From positions 30,321,498 through 30,385,497 of the forward strand of contig NC_026660.2 in assembly GCF_000004075.3 (NCBI RefSeq): a stretch of 64,000 nt of DNA. The letters run 5' to 3'. This DNA is from Cucumis sativus (taxonomy: Eukaryota > Streptophyta > Magnoliopsida > Cucurbitales > Cucurbitaceae). The first letter of the stretch is position 1. The number at the start of each line of letters is the position of its first letter. Shown piece after piece: positions 37,191 to 47,489 of the stretch. A program made the position numbers and the translations under genes. The notes under the pieces are model-generated. The model was not told the DNA's origin and did not search any database. It saw only the letters and a program-made list of their open reading frames with translations.

Positions 37191-37359
37191 GCTCCCTTTT
37201 CCAACCAGACAATTACCCACATAGGAAAATAAATTGAAAATTATAAAAAATATATTGAAGAAATAGAAAATGGGATGATAGGTGATAACGATGAGGCCTT
37301 TGCTATCCCATTCACGATCGTCCTGATACTGAAGAAGATCCCTTTTTGGCATCTTGACC

Positions 37360-37459
37360 ACTGGTGAATTCAACTATCGTTTCTTACTGAGGGATGATTT
37401 CGACTACTCAGACTACCGTAGACATGGTTACTCGAGGGACGACGGTTTCTTTGACTAAG
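37360..37459 (+). pseudogene. Possible C-terminal tail scrap of another F-box/LRR copy
   Basis: The plus strand reads EFNYRFLLRDDFDYSDYRR, then HGYSRDDGFFD and a stop. This is the D/Y-rich kind of tail seen at the ends of copies D and E (for example EFSGGSDFSDYTDLYFY). No LRRs precede it. Composition alone could mislead, so this is tentative. Confidence 0.4.
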
Positions 37460-38266
37460 AGCAATTAATCAACGTCCTCTTTCCATTCCAATTAAATCTA
37501 ACCACTGTTTTGTTTTATGGGTATCTTATATTCCAAGTAACGGATGTAACTAAGCAAACTTTGGACTGCATTTATGTTTTTGTGTGTAGAAGTAATTGTA
37601 TAGGGCTGTATTGAAACTTTTTTGTAATTAAACTGATGGATTGTATGTCATAACAAAAAAGATGATTGGGTTTTTATGTTCCATTTACTTGGTAAAAAAA
37701 GTCATTTATGGATGATTTGGTTCAAGGTTTAAAGGAAATGAAAGATAACCCTATTTGGTTATTGTGCATGAAGATGCAGTTAAGATTTTAGGAACAAATA
37801 TTTTTATTTTATTTTATTTATGAAATTAAATTTAATAATCTCGAATAACGCTCAGAAATAAATTAATTAAAGAATAAATATCATTTATTATGTTGATAAA
37901 AATATTTAAGAATCTATTACACCTCTAATGGTAAATATTTGGATCAAAAGTATCTCACTTGAAATAAACAAAACATATTAAACCCGCATGGTTCAGGTTT
38001 ATATCTTTATTTAATTTGATTCTCAATATAGAAAAATAAAATCCAAAGTTTCTTTACAAAGATTGAAAGAAAAAGTAATTCAAATTTTTATTTAGTAAAA
38101 AAGAGAAACAAATCATCGTATGATCTGATCTAAATGAAATATAAAAAAAACGAAATCAAAACGTCAATTCCTATTTAAGTGATAAGTTGAAACGAAACTA
38201 CAAAAAACAGTGCATATAATAGAGAATTGGAAAGAGAGAGCGAAACCAATGATTTGATGATCGAAG
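37460..38266. other. Intergenic before F-box copy D
   Basis: AT-rich with no gene seen. The last 100 bp are the likely promoter and leader of copy D. The leader block shared by A, B, C and E is not recognisable here. Confidence 0.5.
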
Positions 38267-39735
38267 ATGAAGCAACCAAACTGGCTTGAACTGCCTTCAG
38301 AGGTAATGTCAATGATTCTGCAGAAAGTAGGGGCCATTGAAATTTTCCAAAACGTTCAATATGTTTGTTCTTCGTGGCGTAAGCTGTGCATGGACCCTCT
38401 TATGTGGCGCACCATCGATATGCGCATCTCTGGGAATTTTCCTCGTAGGAATTACTACTTGAGGGCTGCCTGTAGGTACGGTGTTGATCTTAGTCGTGGC
38501 CACTTGATCGATATCAGCATTGAGTCCTTTGCCACCGATAGTTTGCTCTTATACATCGCTCGGAGGTGCAAATTCTATCTCTGTGTTATTCTTTTGTTCA
38601 AGTTTTAAGAGAAATTTACCTAAAACCTTGTGTTTGTGTACTCCTTGTTATTGTTGGAGTTGGAACAATTCTTCATTTCGTTCGACATTTGCAACGGGAT
38701 TTCTCAAAAGTTATTTTGTGTTATTTTCAAACACTCATGGGGTGTAAGTTCATTTCAGTTTTAATTCAATTAAAACTTTTTTGGATAGTTTAAACTATTT
38801 TCGTATTGATAAGATTTTATTGTGTGTGTATTGAATTTCGACATAATATTAGAAAATGATAACTTCAAGTACTAAAAAAAACATATATCATTCTAATAAT
38901 ACTGTCAAAGTGCACTTGTGATCATTGGGGTTAGAGAGAGAGTTTGTTGTGCGATTAGTAGCAAGCTTTTCATGGAATTCTTCTGCTTATTCCTCCAACC
39001 GAATCGTGTGTTTATCAACGTTGTTTCGTTGGAGATTTTTTATTTTGACGTATCTTTCTACATAAACTTGTTGGCAGATCAAATGAACTAAAAAGACTGT
39101 GGATTGCAGATTGCTTTTGCATCTCAGACATGGGATTGATTAAAGCAGCGTCAAAACTTCCATTATTGGAACAACTTGAAATATTTCTTTGTTGTTTTGA
39201 TTCAAGAACTTTGGGAACTGTTGGAAGGTGCTGTCCTCTTTTGAAATCTTTGAAATTGAACCAACAGTTTTGCACAGGAAAAGGGATGGAATGTGACAGA
39301 GAAGCCCTTGCCATTGCCAAAACTATGCCTAAATTACGCCATCTTCAGATATTTGGCAATGCCTTAACTGATAAAGGCTTGCAAGCCATTCTTAATGGCT
39401 GTCCTGATCTTGAATCTCTCGACTTGCGCCATTGTTTCAACTTAAAATTTGAAGGTGAACTAGGAAATATGTGTGCTGAAAATATCAAAATCTTGCATTT
39501 GCCTCATGATTCCACTGATGACTATGAATTTAATACTGACATTATTGATTGGGATGGTGATGATTTTGAAGATTATTCTTATGATTTACTTCACGACAAC
39601 AATGATAGCGATAACTATAGTTATGATAATGTGGATGATGATGATGGTGATAACAACGAATATGATCCCTGGGAGGAGCTAATTAAGAAGCCCGAGGTTG
39701 TGTGCACGATATGTCATCCTTTGGTTTTGGTATGA
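38267..39735 (+). CDS. F-box/LRR protein, SKIP19/FBL type with acidic tail (copy D)
   Basis: Two exons: 38267-38565 and 39078-39735, GT/AG, phase 2, 318 residues. F-box at about 4-50 (NWLELPSEVMSMILQKVG, VCSSWRKLCMDPLMWRTI). The LRR part has LPLLEQLEIFLC, TVGRCCPLLKSLKLNQQF, MPKLRHLQIFGNALTDKG and CPDLESLDLRHCFNLKFEGE. After the last LRR comes an Asp/Tyr/Asn-rich tail of about 75 residues (TDDYEFNTDIIDWDGDDF, then DDDDGDNNEYDPW) ending in an unusual Cys pair (VVCTICHPLVLV). It likely works as an SCF adaptor. The tail is shared with copy E but absent from copy A, so D and E form one subgroup. Confidence 0.88.
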
Positions 39736-40735
39736 GAAATTTTGTTTCCATTAGAGTATCTTTAGCTCTAGCTGCCTCTTTGACTTAATGGGTGATTATA
39801 AATTTTTTATTTTCAAACATATGAACATTAAAGACCTTTATTTATTACTTTGTAGTATGATTGAATTCAACTTATGAATGGAAGTAGATAGTATGGAACC
39901 ATGTTCGAGTTGTTTTCAAAATTCAAACACTCTATTAGTAGTTTTCTTGTAGAACCAAATCATAAATCCTTCAAACACTACTCACATTCTCCTCTTTTAA
40001 GATATAAACATCTTTTTTCAAGACTTTTAACTATAATAACGTTCATAAAATGGTACCAAAGAGAGCTTAAAAATGGAGATAAAATGGTAGAATATAAATA
40101 TTGGAAATGTTTAAAATTAACAAAAGGCATCTGTTCTTCTTCCTTTTTTTTTGGTCAAATCACATTAATTATTTTTAATAAACTGGATTTAATTTGTACT
40201 TTACCCATAACACCCCAAAAGAAAAATTTTAGCCTCCATGTATTTAAAGTTGGTTTAATTTTAGTTAAAGTTAAATTTAGTCGTAATAATTAGTTGAACA
40301 TTGAATATATATATATATTATCTATTTACAGTTTCACTATAAATTATAAAAAAATATTTATATATTGTATTTTTTTATTTACAAAAATTGTCATTATTCA
40401 TCTAATTTTGGGAAGAAAAAAAACAATTTTAATTTAAAAGTAGAAAAATGAATTTGTATTGGTCAAAAAACTATTTGAAGCTTAGATTCGTAATTTAATC
40501 CCCAATAAAATATAAAATTACGAAAACTGCCACAAACAAATGGTACTTGGAGGATTTGTACGGATGACTAATCGGTTCGGTGGTATGAAAAAATTTTCGG
40601 ACTGAACTTTTCCCCTTTCATCGACCAAACCCTAGTTCTTGGTCATGTTGATCGTCCCAATCTCCATCTCAAAATTCCTTTGATTTTTCCCTATAAAATC
40701 ACAATCAGTTTCAATTATTTTTTTCTCCCACGGCC
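39736..40735. other. Intergenic between F-box copies D and E
   Basis: AT-rich. A 130-codon open frame at 39901-40293 has no recognisable features. From about 40610 the leader resembles that of the other copies (ACCAAACCCTAGTTC, AATCTCCATCTCAAAATTCC). Confidence 0.5.
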
Positions 40736-42428
40736 ATGGAATCGAACTTGAGCCCTAATTCGGTAGAAGGGGAATCTAGGAACTGGCTTGAACTCCCTGT
40801 AGACGTCACGTCTATGATTCTGCAGAAATTAGGTCCTGTTGAAATCCTCACCTACGCTCAATACGTTTGCTCTTCGTGGCGTAAGATCTGCGAGGACCCT
40901 CTCATGTGGCGCGTCATTGATATGCGATATCCCTGTGATTGGTGGGACATGGACTACAATTTGGAGGAGTTGTGCAGGCAGGCTGTTAAACGGAGTTGTG
41001 GCCAATTGATTCACTTTAACATTGAGCATTTTGGTACCGATGATTTGCTCCTCTATATCACTCAAAGGTATGTTTTTGTTCAATTTTAGTTTTACTGTCT
41101 CAGATGTTCGTACGGTTCTCTTGTTCTGATTTTATGATCAACAGAAATCAACCTCGAATCTGTACTGTAATTGAAGGCCATTGGATTCCCTGGCCATTGC
41201 GTATTGAACTTGCTGTTTAAATTTTATTCTCCCTATGTGATTCTTCGCTTTGTTTTGATTTGATTTTATAATTTCAAATGATCTGATAAAAATATGTTTT
41301 TATTCTTTGCTGTTTTATGTTTCTGTAATGCATATCTCTAATGTGAATCTGTGGGATGACACTTATTTCTGTTAACTGTAATTTTTACTTTTAGCCAAAA
41401 AAAATTAATGACATTTGTGAAAGCATAAAGGCATAAATAAGGCTTTGTAGACGTTAGTATATATGTTCAATTCATTTATTGCAGGAACAGATCATGATTG
41501 TTGATAGTTAGCCTTGCGTTACCTTACGTGGAGGATGACAAGTTTGATATGAACTCTAGTTCTTTTTTCTCGGGCATAAGAGAGGAACCTAAATGCTAGT
41601 TCTTTCTTGCTCCGCAATTTTCTTGCGATAACTATTAAAAAATTTCCATCGCAATTGTCAAATATTTTATTAAAGCTCTTCTCCTGGCACGGGTGTTGGA
41701 AGTTAAACCCTTTTTTAATCTTGGTATTACATTTAGTAAAGAAGGAACTTTCCACTAGTCAGAATGGAGAGGAGCCTCTTGTAAGTCATGGGTGACTGAT
41801 GATTCTTTCGGACTCTTTTTGCAGTTGTAATCAACTTAGTAGACTCCGTCTTGTATATTGCAATCGCATCTCAGATGAGGGATTGGTTGAAGCAGTTTCA
41901 AAGCTTCCATTGTTGGAGGATCTTGAGTTATCATTCTGTTCATTTGATGTGGAAACTTTGGAAACTCTTGGTCAGAATTGTCCTGGTCTGAAATCTCTGA
42001 AACTGAACCGTCAGTTTTACAGGCGGGTGGAATGTGATAAAGGAGCCCTTGCTATTGCTGAAAATATGCCTAATCTACGTCACCTTCATATATTTGGCAA
42101 CAACCTAACCAATAAGGGATTAGAAGCCATTCTTGATGGCTGTTCTGCTCTAGAATCCCTTGATTTACGCCATTGTTTTAATTTGAATTTGGCAGGACAG
42201 TTGGGGGCAAAATGTTCTGAAAAGATAAAAGATCTGCGCTTGCCTCATGATCCCACGGATGATTGTGAATTTACAACCGAAATTGTTGATGATGATGATA
42301 CTTACGATGATGATTATGATTACCCTTTTGGTTTGTCTGACACTGATTTGTTGACTGATGATGATGACTACTATGAGTTCTCAGGGGGCAGCGATTTCTC
42401 TGACTATACAGACTTATATTTTTATTGA
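40736..42428 (+). CDS. F-box/LRR protein, SKIP19/FBL type with acidic tail (copy E)
   Basis: Two exons: 40736-41067 and 41825-42428, GT/AG, phase 2, 311 residues. A 15-residue polar lead precedes the F-box (about 16-60: NWLELPVDVTSMILQKLG, VCSSWRKICEDPLMWRVI). LRRs: RLRLVYCNRISDEGLVEAVS, LPLLEDLELSFCSF, MPNLRHLHIFGNNLTNKGLE, CSALESLDLRHCFNLNLAG. The acidic tail (about 250-311) is rich in Asp and Tyr and ends YTDLYFY. The intron (757 bp) is the longest of the intact copies. Of all copies this reads the cleanest and may be closest to the ancestral gene. The SCF role is from the family; the target is unknown. Confidence 0.9.
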
Positions 42429-43617
42429 AGATTCAGTTTTAGAAGCATAAGGAGAAAGCCCAAACCCTGGACCAATATTTACTTGGTACCTCTCTGCCAT
42501 GTCAATGGTAGTTGGTCCAAGGAGCCAACAACTGTTCAACTGCAAGAGAAGAAGTTTGAGAGGCTCTATTTCCATATTAGAGTGAATACTTTTGTTCTTC
42601 ACTTCATTTGAGTATCTTCATTTTGTCGTGTTTATATACGATGTAGATAGTTCTAGTAAGTCTAAGAAACGTCTGGAGATTTAACTAACCAAGTGGTATG
42701 CTGTAAAGACACTAGTTCATGTGTTAAATATTCAATGTTTGTCTATTTTTGCACCGATCAACTTTATGCTATATCACTTGGATTTTAAAATCTTGATATA
42801 TCTTGCAATGTATAGTGGTTCTTTTTATAAATTTGTCTTGGAACTCTCGGAAGTTGTGAATTTACAACCACCACCACTTTCTTTTTATAAATGTATGAAG
42901 AATCCAGTGGTTTTTTTTTTTTTTGGCCTTTTTTTACATTTTGTTTGACCCCATAATAGCTTGCAATTTTAAAAATATATTCATATAGTAATTCTTAAGC
43001 TTTGAGAAAATTTGATATGGTAATTCTAAAACAGGTTTGGTTGTTGACAGCGCTGTCAAGGTGAGTCAAACTCAGTGATAATTTCAACTTGCATAACTTC
43101 CCATTTCAAAAGTATTTATTCTGAAAAATCACGATTAGCAGTTTCAATATTTATGTCCTTGTACATCATCTTGAATATAGCTCTTAAATATATGCTAAGA
43201 GCTATATTCATGATGATACTTTGACCCAAAACACAAATATATCAATAAGGTAAACTCTATTAATTGTGTACCACCTCGGCAAGCATATAAAACTAGGATG
43301 GATTCCACTGAAATTAGAAATTAATATGGTACTATGCAAGTACGAGGACTGCTTCAATGGATTTGAAGTGTGTTCTAATCGATTTTCATCAGTAGAGTTT
43401 GATTAAGAGAGAATTTCTTGGAATCTCTTTTTTTCTTAAGTCAATCCAGCTAACCACTTAACTTTTTTACGTCTTTTTTATCACATTTTTCATTATATTG
43501 TTTTTTAAATTTATTTTGAATAATTACAACTATTTTTTTATATGATAAGGAGAAATTTGTATTTCTCAAACATAGGTCAAAAGAAGAAAATTTTGAAAAA
43601 CTTCAAAGCATGTTCTA
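42429..43617. other. Intergenic between F-box copy E and the PPR gene
   Basis: The copy E 3' flank, then AT-rich spacer. It contains the hairpin at 43165-43217. No gene is seen; the open frame at 42721-42948 looks random. Confidence 0.5.
43165..43217. repeat. Near-perfect 22-bp inverted repeat (hairpin)
   Basis: Left arm ATCATCTTGAATATAGCTCT(TA) and right arm (TA)AGAGCTATATTCATGATGAT pair with one mismatch around a 9-base loop. It lies 400 bp before the PPR start codon. Confidence 0.85.
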
Positions 43618-45447
43618 ATGCGCTCAACCCAACTATCGTTCCTCTGTTTCACTTCTCGTACAATCACTTCAAATTCTTCCTCTCAAAATTTCCTTGATTG
43701 TCACCTCTCTTTCATCCTCAGAAAATGCATCTCTCTCGTACAACTCTGCGGCTCCTCCCAATCCAAGCTGAAGCAAATCCATGCCTTCTCAATCAGACAT
43801 GGCGTCCCACCTCAAAATCCCGATTTCAACAAGCACCTAATATTCGCTCTCGTCTCCCTCTCAGCCCCAATGTCCTTTGCGGCCCAAATTTTCAATCAGA
43901 TTCAAGCCCCCAATATTTTCACTTGGAACACCATGATCAGAGGATTTGCCGAGAGCGAGAATCCCAGTCCAGCCGTGGAGTTGTTTTCCCAAATGCACGC
44001 CGCGTCTTCCATTCTCCCTGATACGCATACCTTTCCTTTTCTTTTTAAGGCTGTTGCTAAGTTAATGGATGTTAGTCTTGGTGAGGGAATTCATTCGGTT
44101 GTTGTTAGAAATGGGTTTGATTCGTTGCGTTTTGTTCAGAATTCTTTGGTTCATATGTACTCTGTTTTTGGGTTCGCTGAGAGTGCGTACCAGGTGTTTG
44201 AGATTATGTCTTACAGAGATCGTGTAGCTTGGAACTCTGTTATTAATGGTTTTGCTCTTAATGGAATGCCTAACGAAGCTTTGACCCTTTATAGGGAAAT
44301 GGGTTCCGAGGGTGTGGAGCCTGACGGGTTCACTATGGTCAGTTTGTTATCTGCTTGTGTTGAGCTTGGGGCACTGGCCTTGGGGGAGAGGGTTCACATG
44401 TATATGGTCAAGGTTGGTTTAGTACAAAATCAACATGCTAGCAATGCCCTACTTGATCTCTATTCCAAATGTGGGAATTTTAGGGATGCACAGAAGGTGT
44501 TTGATGAAATGGAAGAGAGGAGCGTGGTTTCTTGGACTTCTCTGATTGTTGGATTAGCTGTTAATGGATTAGGAAATGAAGCTCTTAAGCTGTTTGGGGA
44601 GTTGGAAAGGCAGGGGTTGAAGCCTAGTGAGATTACATTTGTTGGAGTTTTATATGCTTGTAGCCACTGTGGGATGCTTGATGAAGGCTTCAATTACTTT
44701 AGAAGGATGAAAGAAGAATATGGCATCTTGCCAAGAATTGAGCACCATGGTTGTATGGTTGATTTGCTGTGCAGGGCAGGTAAGGTTGGAGATGCTTATG
44801 ATTATATTCGAAACATGCCTGTCCCACCCAATGCAGTAATTTGGCGGACCTTATTGGGAGCTTGCACTATCCATGGGCATTTGGAACTGGGTGAGGTTGC
44901 AAGAGCTGAAATCCAACGCTTAGAACAAAGGCATAGCGGCGACTTTGTCCTTCTCTCAAACCTTTATGCATCAGAGCGACGTTGGTTGGACGTGCAAAAT
45001 GTGAGGAAGATAATGCTTATGAAAGGAGTGAAGAAAACTCCTGGCTATAGCCTAGTCGAGCTGAAAAATCGTGTATATGAATTTATCATGGGTGATAGAT
45101 CCCATCCTCAAAGTGAGGAGACGTATGCAATGCTGGCAAAGATCACTCAGTTGTTGAAAATTGAAGGATACGTTCCTCGCACGGTCAATGTTCTTGCAGA
45201 TATAGAAGAGGAAGAAAAGGAGACAGCTTTGTCTCATCACACAGAGAAAGTTGCTATTGCTTTTATGTTGGTTAACACCCCACCAGGAACTCCAATTAGA
45301 ATCATGAAGAATTTGAGAGTTTGTGCAGACTGTCATCTGGCAATCAAACTCATATCCAAGGTTTTTGAACGAGAGATCATCGTAAGGGATCGTAGTAGAT
45401 TTCATCATTTTAAAGATGGTTCGTGCTCTTGTAAAGATTATTGGTAA
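43618..45447 (+). CDS. PLS-class pentatricopeptide repeat protein with DYW domain (At4g21065-like)
   Basis: Single exon, 609 residues. PLS-type PPR proteins of the DYW class bind organelle RNA, and many direct C-to-U editing through the DYW deaminase domain. About ten P/L/S motifs run from about residue 70 (IFTWNTMIRGFAESENPSPA, DRVAWNSVINGFALNGMPNE, SVVSWTSLIVGLAVNGLGNE, GCMVDLLCRAGKVGDAYD). They are followed by E/E+ motifs (NAVIWRTLLGACTIHG, FVLLSNLYAS, MKGVKKTPGYSLVEL). The DYW domain has the active-site HxE (541-543), the zinc CxxC (569-572, CADC) and CSC, and ends in DYW. The N-terminus is Ser/Thr-rich as in organelle presequences. The lack of introns is usual. The edited site cannot be told from sequence. 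In Arabidopsis the like gene also sits beside BRCA1. Confidence 0.95.
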   Translation: MRSTQLSFLCFTSRTITSNSSSQNFLDCHLSFILRKCISLVQLCGSSQSKLKQIHAFSIRHGVPPQNPDFNKHLIFALVSLSAPMSFAAQIFNQIQAPNIFTWNTMIRGFAESENPSPAVELFSQMHAASSILPDTHTFPFLFKAVAKLMDVSLGEGIHSVVVRNGFDSLRFVQNSLVHMYSVFGFAESAYQVFEIMSYRDRVAWNSVINGFALNGMPNEALTLYREMGSEGVEPDGFTMVSLLSACVELGALALGERVHMYMVKVGLVQNQHASNALLDLYSKCGNFRDAQKVFDEMEERSVVSWTSLIVGLAVNGLGNEALKLFGELERQGLKPSEITFVGVLYACSHCGMLDEGFNYFRRMKEEYGILPRIEHHGCMVDLLCRAGKVGDAYDYIRNMPVPPNAVIWRTLLGACTIHGHLELGEVARAEIQRLEQRHSGDFVLLSNLYASERRWLDVQNVRKIMLMKGVKKTPGYSLVELKNRVYEFIMGDRSHPQSEETYAMLAKITQLLKIEGYVPRTVNVLADIEEEEKETALSHHTEKVAIAFMLVNTPPGTPIRIMKNLRVCADCHLAIKLISKVFEREIIVRDRSRFHHFKDGSCSCKDYW

Positions 45448-45780
45448 TCTCAATACTCTCCTTAATCTATACCTCGACCTCCAATGAGTTTGCAACCTTT
45501 TAACGAGAGGTGACTTTCCATTGTATTATTGAACTATGAATAAAAGGTTGTGTTAGGAGGTTTACAAGGTGTGTTTTTACTGATACTTAACAATTCCTTT
45601 ATCGATTAGAGTAATTTTGGTGGTTAGCTCTAAATAGAAAGCGGTAGAGGAGATTTGTGAGAACAAATAAACCATGCTTTCAGAGTCATCTTGTTTGACC
45701 ATACTAGCTCATAGTCGTAATTCGTAAATACATTGATTACTAACTTAATAGGATTATAACTTAATTAGTGACATAATATG
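45448..45780. other. Spacer after the PPR gene
   Basis: Presumed PPR 3' UTR (a possible AATAAA-type signal, TGAATAAAAGG, near 45537) and spacer. Nothing else seen. Confidence 0.45.
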
Positions 45781-45907
45781 ACTATGAACGATTCCCCATA
45801 CTCCATAGCTCAGGACCTTCAGGTGGTCTGTGCAATTTTTCTTTTATATTACAATACCCGTTGTGATCCCGCTCGTAATTACTATTTTTGTTTGCTTTTA
45901 TATTAAC

Positions 45908-46190
45908 ATAACTGAGTTTCTTCAAACGGGCAGTGATGTTGTCGAAATGCACAGATTCTTGACGGCCATCTCTTTTCGCCACCCTCATACATCTTTAGAA
46001 GAATAATCTGACCGAGGAATTTTATCGAACAGGTTGTGTGAAGAGCGAAAGTTGAGAGAATTGGGTTTATACAGTATAGGAAGAGGAAACGGAATAAGGA
46101 ATTTTGATTTAAAGTGTTCAAATTTTTTTCCCACGAAAAACAGAGGGGAAAGCGCGCCTTAGGGTTAGACAATCCCTCCCGTAGATATTA
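45908..46190 (-). pseudogene. Orphan first exon and promoter of ribonucleotide reductase large subunit (RNR1)
   Basis: On the minus strand an ATG at 45988 opens 27 codons: MRVAKRDGRQESVHFDNITA then RLKKLSY, followed by TAT/GTTAAT, a usable donor at 45908. Plant RNR large subunits begin M(Y)VVKRDGRQEPVHFDKITA, RLKKLSYG, so this is exon 1 of that gene, almost undamaged. Upstream, at about 46150-46175, are a telo-box (CTAACCCTAAG) and a GGCGCGCTTTCCCC element like those of cell-cycle promoters. The rest of the roughly 800-residue protein is missing: the PPR gene ends only 460 bp further on and no later exon was seen. It is most likely a duplicated gene start. What it transcribes, if anything, is unknown. 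Confidence 0.75.
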
Positions 46191-46199
46191 TTTTTGAAC

Positions 46200-47285
46200 T
46201 TTTCTTTTTCTTGTATTATGTTTTAGGTTTAAATCTATTTATTTTAGTGTTAAAAGCTTCTATTTTTATTTCTAAATTTTAAAAATAGTTTGTTAACTTT
46301 TAAAAGTATTAGATTTTGATCGATATTCTTAATTATTTAACACAATACTAAGTAGTCTCTAATAAATTGATGTTTTATGGAATTATCTGCAGTATAGTAG
46401 AGTCTTTTAATTTAACAAATAATTGTCAAATAGCTAATTTGATAAAATATTTATATCATAGCAAAATTTTTAGATTTATCTATAATAGACTTTCGTAAGA
46501 TACTGATAGAAGTTTAGCTATCATTAATACAATCAACATTTCTTGCAAATATTTAAATCTATTTTACTGTTTTAAAAAATGCTTATAATTTAACTGTATT
46601 CATTTTATTTTTTAATTTATTTTACACTATGATTGATGTTTACACACCAATATGTTATATTTTATAATCAAGACAAGAAAAGGCGTGAAGTCATTAGATT
46701 TTAAGTTTACTTGATAAATGTATTGAATTAAATTAACAATATTTATTAATTATTTATAGTTACGATGTGATAGAATTAAAATATTTACAAGCTATAGTAA
46801 AATTAAATAAAAATAACAAAATAAATTAAAATATTTACAAGCTATAGTAAAATTTTGGATTCTATTAGCATATAAATGATGTGATAGAATTTGGTATAGG
46901 TTATACTACTTTTAAAATTTTCAAAAAATTAATATAATTTTCGATAACATTTAAAAAACAAGTCGAGAACTAAAGGAAACACTCGAAACATTTTAGAGAT
47001 TAAAGCAGAAGAAATACAAAGTTCACAAAATATTATAAGATTTAAACGTATGTTTTATTCATTCCCAAATCCTTTAAAAATTCATTATTTCAGTATAAAA
47101 GATTTGATATAACGTTTCTTCGATAATAATAATAAAATAAGATTTCTTATAACTATGACCTAAATCCATACATAGAGAAAAAAAATGGAAAATTTCACCC
47201 GCCCTTCCGCCAAACTCCAAAGAGTGGTTTTTTCTAAAAGTATATATTATTATTAAAACTAATTGTTGTGATTATTTTTAACATG
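46200..47285. other. Intergenic, AT-rich, with a local duplication
   Basis: No gene. A segment AAAATATTTACAAGCTATAG TAAAA occurs twice, at about 46770-46800 and 46826-46853. A stretch at 46430-46580 has TCTATAATAGA/TGATAGAAG pieces that may be a worn MITE-like copy. Confidence 0.5.
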
Positions 47286-47489
47286 AAATTTGAAAACAAA
47301 AAGCGCGCGTCGGTTTCGCGTAAAAAATCAAAGATATAAATAGAGGCGGATTCTCGCGCCTTGGCATCTTCTTCTTCTTCTATACGCTTTCGTTCATAGC
47401 CGCCATTTTCACTGCTTCTTAGCTCTGTTCCTCTTCACTACTTTTGACTTAGGTAGTTAGGTATATTATTCTTGATCGTTTTTTCCTCA
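47286..47489 (+). promoter_or_regulatory. BRCA1 promoter and leader
   Basis: A CGCG-rich patch (AAGCGCGCGTCGGTTTCGCG, 47301-47320) is followed by TATAAATA (47335-47342) and a TTCTCGCGCC element (47351-47360). These resemble E2F-type cell-cycle sites but are not exact consensus. A (CTT)n leader and the ATG at 47490 follow. Confidence 0.6.

Noticed and set aside
39901-40293. 130-codon open frame between F-box copies
   Set aside because: No motif or family look, biased to AT-rich codons, and no promoter signs.
43698-44021. Second frame inside the PPR gene
   Set aside because: Shadow of the strongly supported PPR reading frame.
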